Positions 1-6,528 of a stretch of DNA of 13,238 bases are shown piece after piece (the first letter of the stretch is position 1; each line of letters opens with the position of its first letter). The position numbers were made by a program, and so were the translations under genes. Origin of the DNA: Hydnum rufescens UP504 (taxonomy: Eukaryota; Basidiomycota; Agaricomycetes; Cantharellales; Hydnaceae); the NCBI GenBank assembly GCA_014904985.1, contig MU129296.1, forward strand, positions 12,598 through 25,835. The letters are read 5' to 3'. The notes beneath the pieces were generated by a model. That model made no database searches. It saw nothing but the letters and a program-made list of their open reading frames with translations, and was not told the origin of the DNA.

Positions 1-80
1 CGTGGCAAGCCCCAAATCCGCCGACCCACCAACAAAACCTGGCGTGACCCCAGACAACAACCCACTGAACGACACGCCGC

Positions 81-155
81 GAACGAAAACCAGGAACGAA
101 ACCCCGCATGACCGCACGAATGAAAACCGCGAATGCCCGTACGAATGAAAACCGC
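81..155. repeat. Degenerate GAAAACC minisatellite
   Basis: Four short copies of a CGAAYGAAAACC-like word lie at about 81-91, 93-103, 117-130 and 142-155. The last two share an identical 14-mer (cgaatgaaaaccgc) exactly 25 bp apart. This is a small decayed tandem repeat. An 85-codon open frame (108-365) across it has no recognisable protein character and is ignored. Confidence 0.6.
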
Positions 156-159
156 AAAC

Positions 160-205
160 ACTCCCTTGGGAGTCTGCCCAAATGGAGCCAGGCCCCGACT
201 GGGGC
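160..205. repeat. Two small perfect hairpins
   Basis: ACTCCC-TT-GGGAGT at 160-173 and GCCCC-GACT-GGGGC at 192-205 are perfect inverted repeats. They stand just before the first ACCCGC-core palindrome, so 160-236 carries three successive foldbacks. Confidence 0.6.
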
Positions 206-212
206 ATATGAG

Positions 213-236
213 CCACACCCGCTGCAGCGGGTGTGG
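213..236. repeat. ACCCGC-core palindrome, copy A
   Basis: A perfect 24-nt palindrome with no loop. Each arm is ccacacccgctg or its reverse complement. It is the first of six related palindromes in the first 1.1 kb and is followed by T-rich DNA (ttcttctactaatg) like that following the other copies. Confidence 0.85.
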
Positions 237-348
237 TATTTAAGGTACTTTTCTTCTACTAATGTGTTATTTATTAACCTGGCCCACCACCTGAAACCCA
301 CGACCTGCATGAACTGCCCCCTGTGGTGGCAGACCCCGGGGGGGGATA

Positions 349-416
349 ATATGTATATAGTGTAATATGTATATAATTATAGTAGTATATAATAATAATA
401 AATAAATAAAAATCTA
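349..416. repeat. AT-rich microsatellite-like tract
   Basis: A low-complexity run of ATATGTATATA, AATAATAATA and AAATAAATAAA words. A related tract (ggggg followed by tatatgtataatata) recurs in direct orientation at about 1172-1200, suggesting duplicated sequence. No gene is visible in 237-492. Confidence 0.6.
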
Positions 417-440
417 GCACAGCCATGGATTGGCTGAAAT

Positions 441-478
441 GAATTGGAATGGCCGTATTTTGGCCGAATTTCGGCCAT
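441..478. repeat. GGCC/TTTCGGCC-rich motif, copy 1
   Basis: Closely spaced TGGCCG, GGCCGAATTTCGGCC and TTTCGGCCAT words. Similar words recur at about 1263-1342 (TTTCGGCC, TTTTCGGCCATTTGGCC, ATTTCGGCCGAAAT). The two stretches may be diverged duplicates flanking the hairpin region. Function unknown. Confidence 0.4.
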
Positions 479-492
479 ACTGTTCTGGCGGA

Positions 493-533
493 GTGACGTA
501 AAAGGAGCAGCTTGCGCTGCTCCTTTTGCTCAC
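493..533. repeat. GGAGCAGC-core hairpin, copy 1
   Basis: A 41-nt inverted repeat with a perfect 12-bp inner stem (aaaaggagcagc at 500-511, gctgctcctttt at 516-527), a TTGC loop and imperfectly paired GTGA/TCAC ends. A second copy of equal length lies exactly 200 bp downstream. Confidence 0.85.
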
Positions 534-622
534 TTCGAATTGCTTCTATTATTCTAGGATCTGAGCTGACCCGCGAAATGGAAAACCGAGCCCAAACTAC
601 GCGGCGACCACGGTACAAGATG

Positions 623-658
623 AGTACCACACACCCGCTGAAGCGGGTGTGTGGTACT
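623..658. repeat. ACCCGC-core palindrome, copy B (long arms)
   Basis: A perfect 17-bp stem with a 2-nt GA loop. Compared with copies A and C each arm has one extra dinucleotide (CACACACCC against CACACCC), matched by an extra TG in the other arm, so pairing is complete. Confidence 0.85.
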
Positions 659-692
659 ACAAGGTATTTTTTTAAAAATTTATATATATACC

Positions 693-733
693 GTGACGCA
701 AGAGGAGCAGCCCAGGCTGCTCCTTTGCGTCAC
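693..733. repeat. GGAGCAGC-core hairpin, copy 2
   Basis: Related to 493-533 and also 41 nt. It has an 18-bp stem from GTGACGCAA...TTGCGTCAC with a single bulged G, closed by AGGAGCAGC/GCTGCTCCT and a CCAG loop. The loop differs completely from copy 1 (TTGC), while the stem core is identical. The downstream flank (ACTTTGAATT...TAGGATCC) resembles that of copy 1 (ACTTCGAATT...TAGGATCT), so a unit larger than the hairpin was duplicated. Confidence 0.85.
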
Positions 734-856
734 TTTGAATTTTTTTTTTTACTAATGTATGCTATTATTTTAGGATCCAAATTGAAGCCCCCGAAATGAC
801 GACCCGCGACTCGTCCAAACGACCCGCCCAACGATGAATTGTCAAGCCCAGCCCCC

Positions 857-1088
857 AGTACCACACCCGCCCAAGCGGGTGTGGTGCTACTTAGTTTTTT
901 TCTTTTTTAAATTTTGAGGGACGGTACCACACACCCGCCCAAGCGGGTGTGTGGTGCTACTAAGTAGTGCTTTTTTTTCTTTTGATTTGTATGGACAGTA
1001 CCACACCCGCTAGGGTGGTGTGGTGCTACTTATTTATTTTTTTTAATTTTGAGGGATGGTACCATACCCGCCCAAGCGGGTGTGTAGT
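857..1088. repeat. Tandem array of four ACCCGC palindromes (copies C-F)
   Basis: Palindromes at 857-888 (C), 924-957 (D), 997-1027 (E) and 1059-1088 (F) start 67, 73 and 62 bp apart. C, D and F share the loop CCAA inside ACCCGC...GCGGGT. E has a damaged right arm (CTAGGGTGGTG). The spacers are T-rich and end in similar words (ATTTTGAGGGACGGTACC, ATTTTGAGGGATGGTACC), so palindrome and spacer together form the repeat unit. D has the long arms of copy B, and C has the short arms of copy A. No coding function is apparent. Confidence 0.85.
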
Positions 1089-1350
1089 ATATTAATTGAA
1101 TTTTTTAAATAAATAAATCAATAAATAAACAAGTCAATAACAGGACTGACCACTGAAGGAAACACTGAGTGGGGGTATATGTATAATATAAATAATTATA
1201 AATGGAACTATCCCCGGTATGCCCGTATGACCCGCTGCAAGTCTGAGATTCTCTAAGTCCCAGTTTCGGCCAATTTTCGGCCATTTGGCCAATTCTGGGC
1301 TAGGAGGTGAAATCATAAAAATGGCCATTTCGGCCGAAATAGTGATGGGA
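1089..1350. other. Non-coding, AT-rich then GGCC-rich stretch
   Basis: An AATAAATAAATCAATAAATAAAC low-complexity run (about 1108-1133) is followed by sequence with the second GGCC/TTTCGGCC motif cluster (1263-1342). A 64-codon minus-strand frame here shows no domain and looks like a chance ORF. Confidence 0.4.
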
Positions 1351-1400
1351 CCTACTTAGGTACCATTATCTGCCCCGGAAGTGGTACCTAACTAGGTAGG
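1351..1400. repeat. TAGGTACCA inverted repeat upstream of the Ty3 relic
   Basis: The arms CCTACTTAGGTACCA (1351-1365) and TGGTACCTAACTAGGTAGG (1382-1400) pair along 15 bp with a 4-nt bulge, separated by 16 nt. It ends about 10 bp before the reading frame of the Ty3 relic opens, so it sits at or near the left junction. Whether it belongs to the element or to the target is not decidable here. Confidence 0.65.
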
Positions 1401-1409
1401 CTTAGATGA

Positions 1410-2384
1410 CTGACCAAGGTGTGCAATAGCCTAAATCAGCCAGACTCATCACCAATGAATCCAGAACCAGTACAGCCAGCCCCAGAGAAACTTCCACAGC
1501 CAAGCTATCCACCAGGAATACTGCCCTCCTCAATTCTAAATGAAAAAACAATGGAGAAGCCCATTCATAAGAAAACAAATCCTCCTCAAATTGATCCCCA
1601 AGAAGAAATGATAGGCATTGAGATAGCTCAACCAGAGAAACGAATCCCAAAGAATCCTCCAACATATTGTTTCACTACAGACTTTCAAGATGCTTGTGAA
1701 GACAAGGAAATAGCAAAGAAGGTGCTAAACCAAACAGTTGAAATAACTCTTGGAGACTTCCTTGGAACAGCCCATGGACCTGCAAAAATACTTGCAGCTG
1801 GACTTAAACTTAAATGCAAATATAATCCCAAACATCGAGAGCCACTCACAGTCAATCATGCTACCATAAAACCACGTTTTCCTGCAACAGAAGCCTCTGA
1901 TTATGACTCTGATGATGAGGCAGAACTAGAAGACTACTATGATCTTATGATGACCAAGGATTTGGATGAAGAACCATATCCACAAACACAAACACAAGAC
2001 CCTCATCAAGTTCAAGTAAATCTTGTAGGAGTCCTTGGACCAAACCCTTTGTTTGCCATGGATACAGGAAAAATTGTGGCTAAGGCAACAGGACAGAATG
2101 GAACCAAAGACATTGTACTCATGATTGACACCAGATCCGAATTAAACCTCATCTCCCAGGAAGTCCAGCAAAAGTTAAACATCCCAATAGACTAGGATGG
2201 ACAAAACTGGTCGTTACAAGGAATCAACAGTGGACCTGAACATCTGGTAGGATGCTGCTGAAATGTTCCAATTGAAATAGGAGGGATATGATTTGACCAC
2301 CACTTCTTTGTCAAAAAGGGAAGCTTCGAAGGCCATGACATACTTCTTGGACAACCATGGCTAGTAGGAGTTGGGCTCAAATAA
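1410..2384 (+). pseudogene. Polyprotein remnant: pre-protease region and aspartic protease
   Basis: The open frame starts after a TGA at 1407-1409, so the N-terminus is lost. The GTG at 1419 or ATG at 1455 are not trustworthy starts. The first part is proline- and charge-rich and contains a region (about 1650-1830) resembling the conserved segment before the protease in basidiomycete Ty3 polyproteins, then an acidic stretch (SDYDSDDEAELEDYYD). The retroviral-type protease follows: the catalytic triad at 2127-2135 reads Asp-Thr-Arg instead of Asp-Thr-Gly, inside MIDT.SELNLIS, and the flap/C-terminal part ends with ILLGQPWL (2340-2363). Stops at 2193 (TAG), 2259 and 2289 (TGA) interrupt it. With the mutated active site and three stops it cannot make a working protease. 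Fold assignment is from motif recognition only. Confidence 0.8.
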
Positions 2385-4042
2385 AATACAAAGGAGCAAC
2401 AGATGGAATTCATGGAATGGATATTCAAGTCTATGAAAAGGGAAACCCATCAGGATCCTCTGTTTCTCTCCACACTCTTATGAATGAATCCCAAGAGCAG
2501 GACAAGCTTGTTCTTGCAGCAGCTGTAATACCCCCAAATGAATGGCCATCAGAAACAAGTAAACCAGGTCCATCACAGCCACGATATCGATATAAAACAA
2601 ATGGAGTATCATTAATCCAAAACACACCCAAAACCTTACCAGAAAACTATGAATACTACCACACAGAAGCAACACCATCAGATCAATCATCAGAAGGGAA
2701 CTCACCATTCATCCCAACAATTGGTAGAGAGTTGTCAGAGGCCTTATGACTCCCAGAAATGCATACAAAGGACTTCAACCCAAGCACAAACAAGTACCTC
2801 ATGGATGTCATCATGAATAAAGACAGCCTTTCAGTGCAATACCTCCATGAAACTTGGAAATCATCCTCCGCAGTATCAGGAAATCAGCTTGAAGACAACC
2901 TTGTGCATGTTTATAATGAACTAAAACCAAACCTAGTCAATAAATCTCCCAAAAAAGTGGAAAACTTCAGCTATTGTATTGGCCAAGTCATCAGGAATGC
3001 CAGGAAAATGAAATACAAGACTGTGGATAAGAAGAAGAATCCAATACCTTTGGGAGTCATTTGAAAACCAGTCATTTGTCTTCCCTACAAAAATCTTCTG
3101 CCAATAACACCTCTCATACTTCCCACACATCCCCCTAGCCTAAAAAACTTCCAATACACCAAGAAACTCACCCCAGAGCACATTAAAAAGATAATTGAGA
3201 ATATCCCCAATGACTTCCTTTTGGAAGAAGAACTGGATTTACTGCTCTATGTGGTTGCTCAAAGGGAAAGAGGTCTTGCATTTGATGAATCTGAATGAGG
3301 AATCTTTAAGACAAAATATTTCCCAGATTATGTTATGGAAACAGTCTCTCACATTCCATGGGAACTACCTCCAATTCATCCACCAAAAGCTATTGTTGCA
3401 ACACTTATCAAAATGATTAAAGATCAATTGGCAGCTGGAAAATATGAAACATCATGGTCCTCTTATCGTTCCCAAATGTTCGCTGTAGCAAAACCTAAAG
3501 GAGGCATTCGAATAGTCCATGACTTGCAACCCCTAAATGCGGTTTCTGTAAAAGACTCAGGATTACCACCAAACATCAATGATTTCACAGACAGCTTTGT
3601 AGGACACTCAGTCTATATTGTTGCAGATCTCTATGCAGGATATGATGGACAATGACTAGCAGAAGAATCCCAGGAACTCACAACAAGTGATTCGCCACTG
3701 GGACCTGTAAAGCTCACAACATTACCCCAAGGATACACAAACTCTATGCAAGAATTCATGAAAACAGTTACACATATGATTAGACCTATGATTCCAGACA
3801 AAGCTGAAGCCTTTGTGGATGATGTAGCTGGAAAAGGGCCAAAAACATGGTACAATGATGAACCAATACCTGAAAACCCAAAGATTCAACATTACATATG
3901 GGAATTTGCTCAGGTTGTTGATGAATTATTTGCCACCTTCATTGAAGCTGGACATACAGCCTCTGGATCAAAACTCATACTTGCAACACCACTTATACAT
4001 ATTGTGGAAAAGTTTGTTCTATGGAAGGAAGAAGACCCATCA
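2372..4042 (+). pseudogene. Polyprotein remnant: linker and reverse transcriptase, truncated
   Basis: This continues the relic one frame over after an indel near 2360-2385. A polar linker (2400-3200) leads into the reverse transcriptase. Visible features are the KPKGGIRIVHDLQPLN block (about 3491-3538), the first catalytic Asp in VADLYAGYDG (Asp codon 3626), LPQGYTNSMQEF (3722-3757) and the FVDDV box at 3812-3826, in which the two metal-binding aspartates are intact. KGPKTWY follows, then a downstream AGHTASGSK segment. In-frame TGA codons at 2747, 3062, 3296 and 3653 break it. The last reads 'GQ stop LAEES', where Arg (CGA) is the simplest ancestor. Similarity fades by about 4040, before RNase H. 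It is non-functional as it stands. Confidence 0.85.
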
Positions 4043-4140
4043 GGTCCCCCAAGGGGAAGGGGGTTGTTGTTCAAGCTGTGTGTGGGTGCATTTATGTGCC
4101 CAAATTGGAGCTTTTCAACACCCCCACTCTCAAGGTGTCT
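4043..4140. repeat. Foldback element, copy 1 (ends the reverse transcriptase)
   Basis: An imperfect palindrome of about 98 bp. The left arm contains CCCCCAAGGGG then GTTGTTCAAGCTGTGTG. The right arm, reversed, gives CACCTTGAG then GGTGTTGAAAAGCT. The centre is around GTGCATTTATGTGCCC. A clear relative lies at 4341-4437. It starts where the Ty3 reading frame loses similarity, so an insertion into the element, or a rearrangement, is likely. No ORF and no transposase, so MITE-like or foldback-like. Confidence 0.65.
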
Positions 4141-4340
4141 GACAATTTTTGGCCATGCTGTTCCTCATCTCCTCCTGCCCTCTGACTCAACATCACCTGG
4201 AATCCTCAAATCTTAACCAAATTGGGTGTTCATAGGCTTGTTGGAATCACCCCATCCATCTGCATCTTTTAAGCCTATTTACAAAGCAATCCAATCATCC
4301 CTCACCTCACTATCCCCATCCTCTCCCACTGCCCTCATGT
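4141..4340. other. Spacer between foldback copies, no gene
   Basis: Unremarkable C/T-rich sequence with no convincing coding frame or repeat. The last about 22 bp (cctctcccactgccctcatg) resemble 4599-4618, so the repeat family may extend leftwards of the palindrome. Confidence 0.4.
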
Positions 4341-4437
4341 GGTCCCCCAGGGGGACGAGGGTTTTGTTCAAGCTGTGTGTGGGTGAATTCTGTGCACCCA
4401 AATCACAGCTTTTCAACACCCTCTCCCTGGTGGAGGC
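4341..4437. repeat. Foldback element, copy 2
   Basis: A related near-palindrome. The left arm has CCCCCAGGGGGACGAGGG then TTGTTCAAGCTGTGTGTGGG. The right arm, reversed, reads CCACCAGGGAGAGGG then TGTTGAAAAGCTGTG, with a centre at GAATTCTGTG. The arms are about 45 bp and pair imperfectly. It lies in the same orientation as copy 1, 298 bp downstream. Confidence 0.7.
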
Positions 4438-4598
4438 AATGGATCATCCCTGTGTTCTCCATGTATCATCATAATTAGTCTCCATTTGTGTCAATGTCTA
4501 TCAGAGTACAAAATCACTCATTATAACCCATTGTGGCTATCCCTGATAATGCTGTGTTGCCTGCTGACCCCAAGGCCTGCATTCCCCTGGTTTCCAAA

Positions 4599-4630
4599 CC
4601 CCCTCCCACTACCCCCATGTGGTTCCCCCT
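4599..4630. repeat. Partial third foldback-family fragment
   Basis: The sequence cccctcccactacccccatg followed by tggttccccc matches the left flank and edge of the 4341 copy (cctctcccactgccctcatg then tggtccccc) with few differences, but the palindrome itself does not follow. It may be a deleted copy or a shared target. No gene is visible in 4441-4732. Confidence 0.45.
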
Positions 4631-4732
4631 CCATGTAGTATTGATATTGGCTGAAGTTGAATTTCTCTTAAGGTCAATTTGATCATTGTCAATTGACATC
4701 AAAGAAAATCAGTCCTCCTTAGGCCAGTGAAA

Positions 4733-4777
4733 TGACCTCAAATGGTACTCCTTTTGAGGTCAGCCCAAGTGGCTGAC
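4733..4777. repeat. Two overlapping hairpins
   Basis: TGACCTCAAA (4733-4742) pairs perfectly with 4753-4762, and GTCAGCC (4759-4765) pairs with GGCTGAC (4771-4777). They overlap at 4759-4762, so they are alternative structures. They cover the end of the short minus-strand frame that follows. Confidence 0.6.
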
Positions 4778-4927
4778 CCAGGTGGGTATGTCTTCTGTTG
4801 GAACCAGATTGTGGCCCATGGTCATTGCATCAAAGTCAAGAAAGGCATCCTCTGGGTGGAAGGGGGTGTCATCTGGGTATGTGTTCTCCAGTACATCAAG
4901 GAAGGCCTGCTGCAGGTCAGGGCCCTG
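4760..4927 (-). pseudogene. Short open fragment, unknown protein
   Basis: A 55-codon minus-strand stretch between a TAA (4928-4930) and a TGA (4760-4762), with no ATG near its upstream edge. The composition is protein-like: FLDVLENTYPDD, then TPFHPEDAFLDFD, then MTMGHNLVPTEDIPTWV, rich in Asp/Glu, Pro and aromatics. That is unlike a random translation of this C/T-rich DNA. It may be a leftover exon or piece of a transposon protein. I do not recognise a family. It is bounded on its 5' side by a hairpin at 4927-4947. Confidence 0.35.
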
Positions 4928-4947
4928 TTACAAGTTGTACTTGTAAC
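4927..4947. repeat. GTTACAAG hairpin
   Basis: GTTACAAG and CTTGTAAC form a perfect 8-bp stem around TTGTA. It sits at the upstream edge of the short minus-strand fragment. It could mark an element end, but no partner end was found. Confidence 0.6.
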
Positions 4948-5288
4948 CTCATACATAAGCACATCACCTGACCTCATAGCCTTGCTACATAAGTGCCATG
5001 CATCCACCTCCACCATCCTTAATAATCCCCTTACCAATCCTCCCTTGATCTTAGTATATAAGTAGCTACTGTTCATACTCTAGCTCCTTAGAAGATTGAG
5101 AATATATGCATCTGTGATTGTCTCTTCTCACCAATCCTCCTTTCATCTCAAGTCTCCCTGAGAATTCAGTTCTGCCACTTCATTCCTCCATGTTCTCATC
5201 TTCCACAACATTATGTAATCCTCGCTTCATGAGCCTCCTTGTCAATCATATTAAGGGACTCCTGTTTGTCCTTGGCCTGATTACATAA
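4948..5288. other. Non-coding stretch with TATA-like site
   Basis: C/T-rich on the + strand and without a coding frame. It holds an AGTATATAAGTAG word at about 5052-5064, which resembles a TATA box, and a 10-bp inverted repeat, TTATGTAATC (5211-5220) and GATTACATAA (5279-5288). These would fit an LTR or a promoter, but no second LTR copy or TG...CA boundaries could be found, so this is not claimed. Confidence 0.3.
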
Positions 5289-5552
5289 TCACCTCCCCAA
5301 GCCACAAACAACCCTTAACAGGCCCCATTTGTCAAGGATACCATTGCTTGCCATATCATTTTCATCCTTGTCTGGCTCATTATTGTTTACATCCATATCA
5401 TTTTCACTGATATCACCTGGTCCATTCTCTGGCAGTATATTGGAATCTTCAATGTTGCTCAAGTATGGATCCACCCAGTCCAGACATGATTTTGGGAGGA
5501 CTACATGCATGTGAAGAAGATCTTCATCCAGCTCAGCCTGCTCAAGGGACAA
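5289..5552 (-). pseudogene. Acidic C-terminal tail, probably of the RecQ-like relic
   Basis: An 87-codon minus-strand frame downstream of the helicase lobe and in another frame from it. After a first part (AELDEDLLHMHVVLPKSCLDW, then VDPYLSNIED) it becomes strongly acidic and Asn-rich (ENDMDVNNNEPDKDENDM). The helicase frame ends in several stops near 5535-5555 exactly where this frame becomes open, which suggests one frameshift in a single ancestral gene. The acidic stretch has no catalytic motif. The link to the helicase is inference from position. Confidence 0.4.
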
Positions 5553-6333
5553 GGCAATTTTCTGGCAGCTCTAGCATGTTTGTATTGGAGTTTTCAGTGG
5601 CCACCATTTCAATGGAGTTTGTGACTGCAAACATTGGTGGATGCAGGTCTAGTTTGTGAGTAAGCTGCCCTCAATGCCTGCCACCCCTCAGTGTAGCTGG
5701 CTTCTTGTTGTGACAGGTCTGACAGGCTATTTTCTTCTCATGAAAATAGTCTGCCTGGGCAAGGAGGATCACAACAGTGTCTACTGCCCTATTTCATGCC
5801 CCATGTCCAAATTGCTGGTTCAAAGTATTGATGCTCTTGGGAATTCCAAACTGAACAATGCATCTGACATCTTTTAAATCAATTCCCTATGGATGACAGC
5901 AAGGTTAAGAGGTGTCTTTTGCATAACTGGACCTACACACCATGCCCAGTGAGTCTGTGCAGACAATCCCAAATAATTCCCCAGCCTGAAATCCTTGAAC
6001 AACTTTGACCTTGTGTGCATCTGACATACCTGAATGGACCCATGGAATCTTGTGGTGGAGTTCATTTGGAAGTTGGGCATGTAGGTAACATGCTGCCTGC
6101 AAAGTGTCAATCTGTGAGTTGCAGTAGACTAAAAATTGCCTAGGTATGCAATCTGTTATTTTGAAGTCAGGTGACACAAGGAATGAAAGATCATGACATG
6201 ACACCATTGAATGGATCATTTTTTGACCCACTGAGCATTTGCATCCGCAACTTGAGCGAGGTACCCTTCTAGGTTCTTGCACTTGTAGCTTACAGTCAAG
6301 CACATATACAGACTGTTTGAGCAGGACAGACAT
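5553..6333 (-). pseudogene. RecQ-like superfamily 2 DNA helicase remnant, C-terminal lobe
   Basis: Known family role: ATP-driven 3'-5' DNA unwinding. In minus-strand order: PRQFLVYCNS (motif IV-like), a segment ending in KIPWVHSGMSD (about 6020), CTDSLGM then GIDLKDV across an intron (motif V), and VQFGIPKSINTLNQQFGHGA with a following stop (motif VI, about 5794-5850). Motif VI should carry arginines (FGR.AR). Here the first is His (CAT) and the second is TGA, both one C-to-T or G-to-A step from CGN. A YFHEKK and CQTCHNKK stretch follows. The N-terminal lobe with the Walker A and DEAH boxes is absent, because upstream sequence changes into the LINE. The 6240-6333 part (SSCGCKC) is poorly matched. 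In fungi such genes are expanded and often subtelomeric. It is not functional. Confidence 0.75.
5887..5940 (-). other. Intron in the RecQ-like relic
   Basis: On the minus strand the helicase frame reads ...TDSLGM, then GTGTGTAGG (5940-5932) to CATCCATAG (ending 5887), then GIDLKDV. Removal of the 54 bp joins motif V exactly (GM|GID) in the same frame. The length and GT...AG borders are typical of basidiomycete introns, and a CTTAAC word inside can serve as branch site. It shows that the relic came from a genomic intron-bearing copy, not from a reverse-transcribed mRNA. Confidence 0.75.
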
Positions 6334-6528
6334 TTCTCGTGTGTGATCCTCTACCCTGAATCCTCATGTGTTTTGCCTTTGTTAGTTGCACCATCTTGGT
6401 CTTCCAATGTGTCCCATATGTGGATCCTCAAGCAAAACTAGCTTCTACTTGTGAAATATTTCGTGTCTTAAAGAGCTGCCCCTTCTCAAATCCCTCCTGC
6501 TCTCCATCACACACACCCAGAATCCAAA
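6334..6528. other. Junction between RecQ relic and LINE, possible LINE 5' leader
   Basis: About 195 bp without a convincing frame on either strand. On the + strand it is C/T-rich and leads into the ATG at 6529 (AATCCAAAATGCC, a fair eukaryotic start context). The 5' end of the LINE probably lies here, but no target-site duplication can be named. Confidence 0.35.

Larger units (their letters stand above)
1410..4042 (+). mobile_element. Ty3-type (gypsy) LTR-retrotransposon relic, internal region
   Basis: In order: pre-protease region, aspartic protease, acidic/polar linker and reverse transcriptase up to and past the VDD box, all on the + strand. The usual 5' gag (capsid, zinc knuckle) and 3' RNase H and integrase are missing, and I could not identify flanking LTRs. 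Decay is heavy: TAG at 2193, TGA at 2259 and 2289, a frame change near 2360-2385, then TGA at 2747, 3062, 3296 and 3653 in one otherwise continuous frame. Six of these seven stops are TGA. The relic is cut short at about 4042, where a foldback palindrome starts. The architecture and motif style (RIVHDLQPLN, LPQGYTNS, VDDV..KGP) match Ty3 elements common in basidiomycetes. Confidence 0.85.

Noticed and set aside
213..733. Mitochondrial GC clusters or double-hairpin elements
   Set aside because: The hairpins look similar in style, but the neighbouring Ty3, LINE and RecQ relics place the window in the nucleus. A nuclear copy of mitochondrial DNA would need mitochondrial genes, which are absent.
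857..1088. GC-rich hairpins followed by T-runs, like bacterial intrinsic terminators
   Set aside because: The rest of the window is eukaryotic (spliced relic, LINE and Ty3 relics), the motifs form a tandem array without genes upstream, and the stems are symmetric palindromes.
213..1088. CRISPR-like array of palindromic repeats
   Set aside because: Spacers are low-complexity, related to one another and of uneven length, and there are no cas genes. The host looks fungal.
1134..1665. Minus-strand ORFs at 1134-1328 and 1402-1665
   Set aside because: The first lies in low-complexity DNA without domain features. The second is the antisense shadow of the Ty3 polyprotein remnant.
4927..5288. Solo LTR with TATA box
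   Set aside because: A TATA-like word and an inverted repeat are present, but no TG...CA ends, target duplication or second copy could be found.
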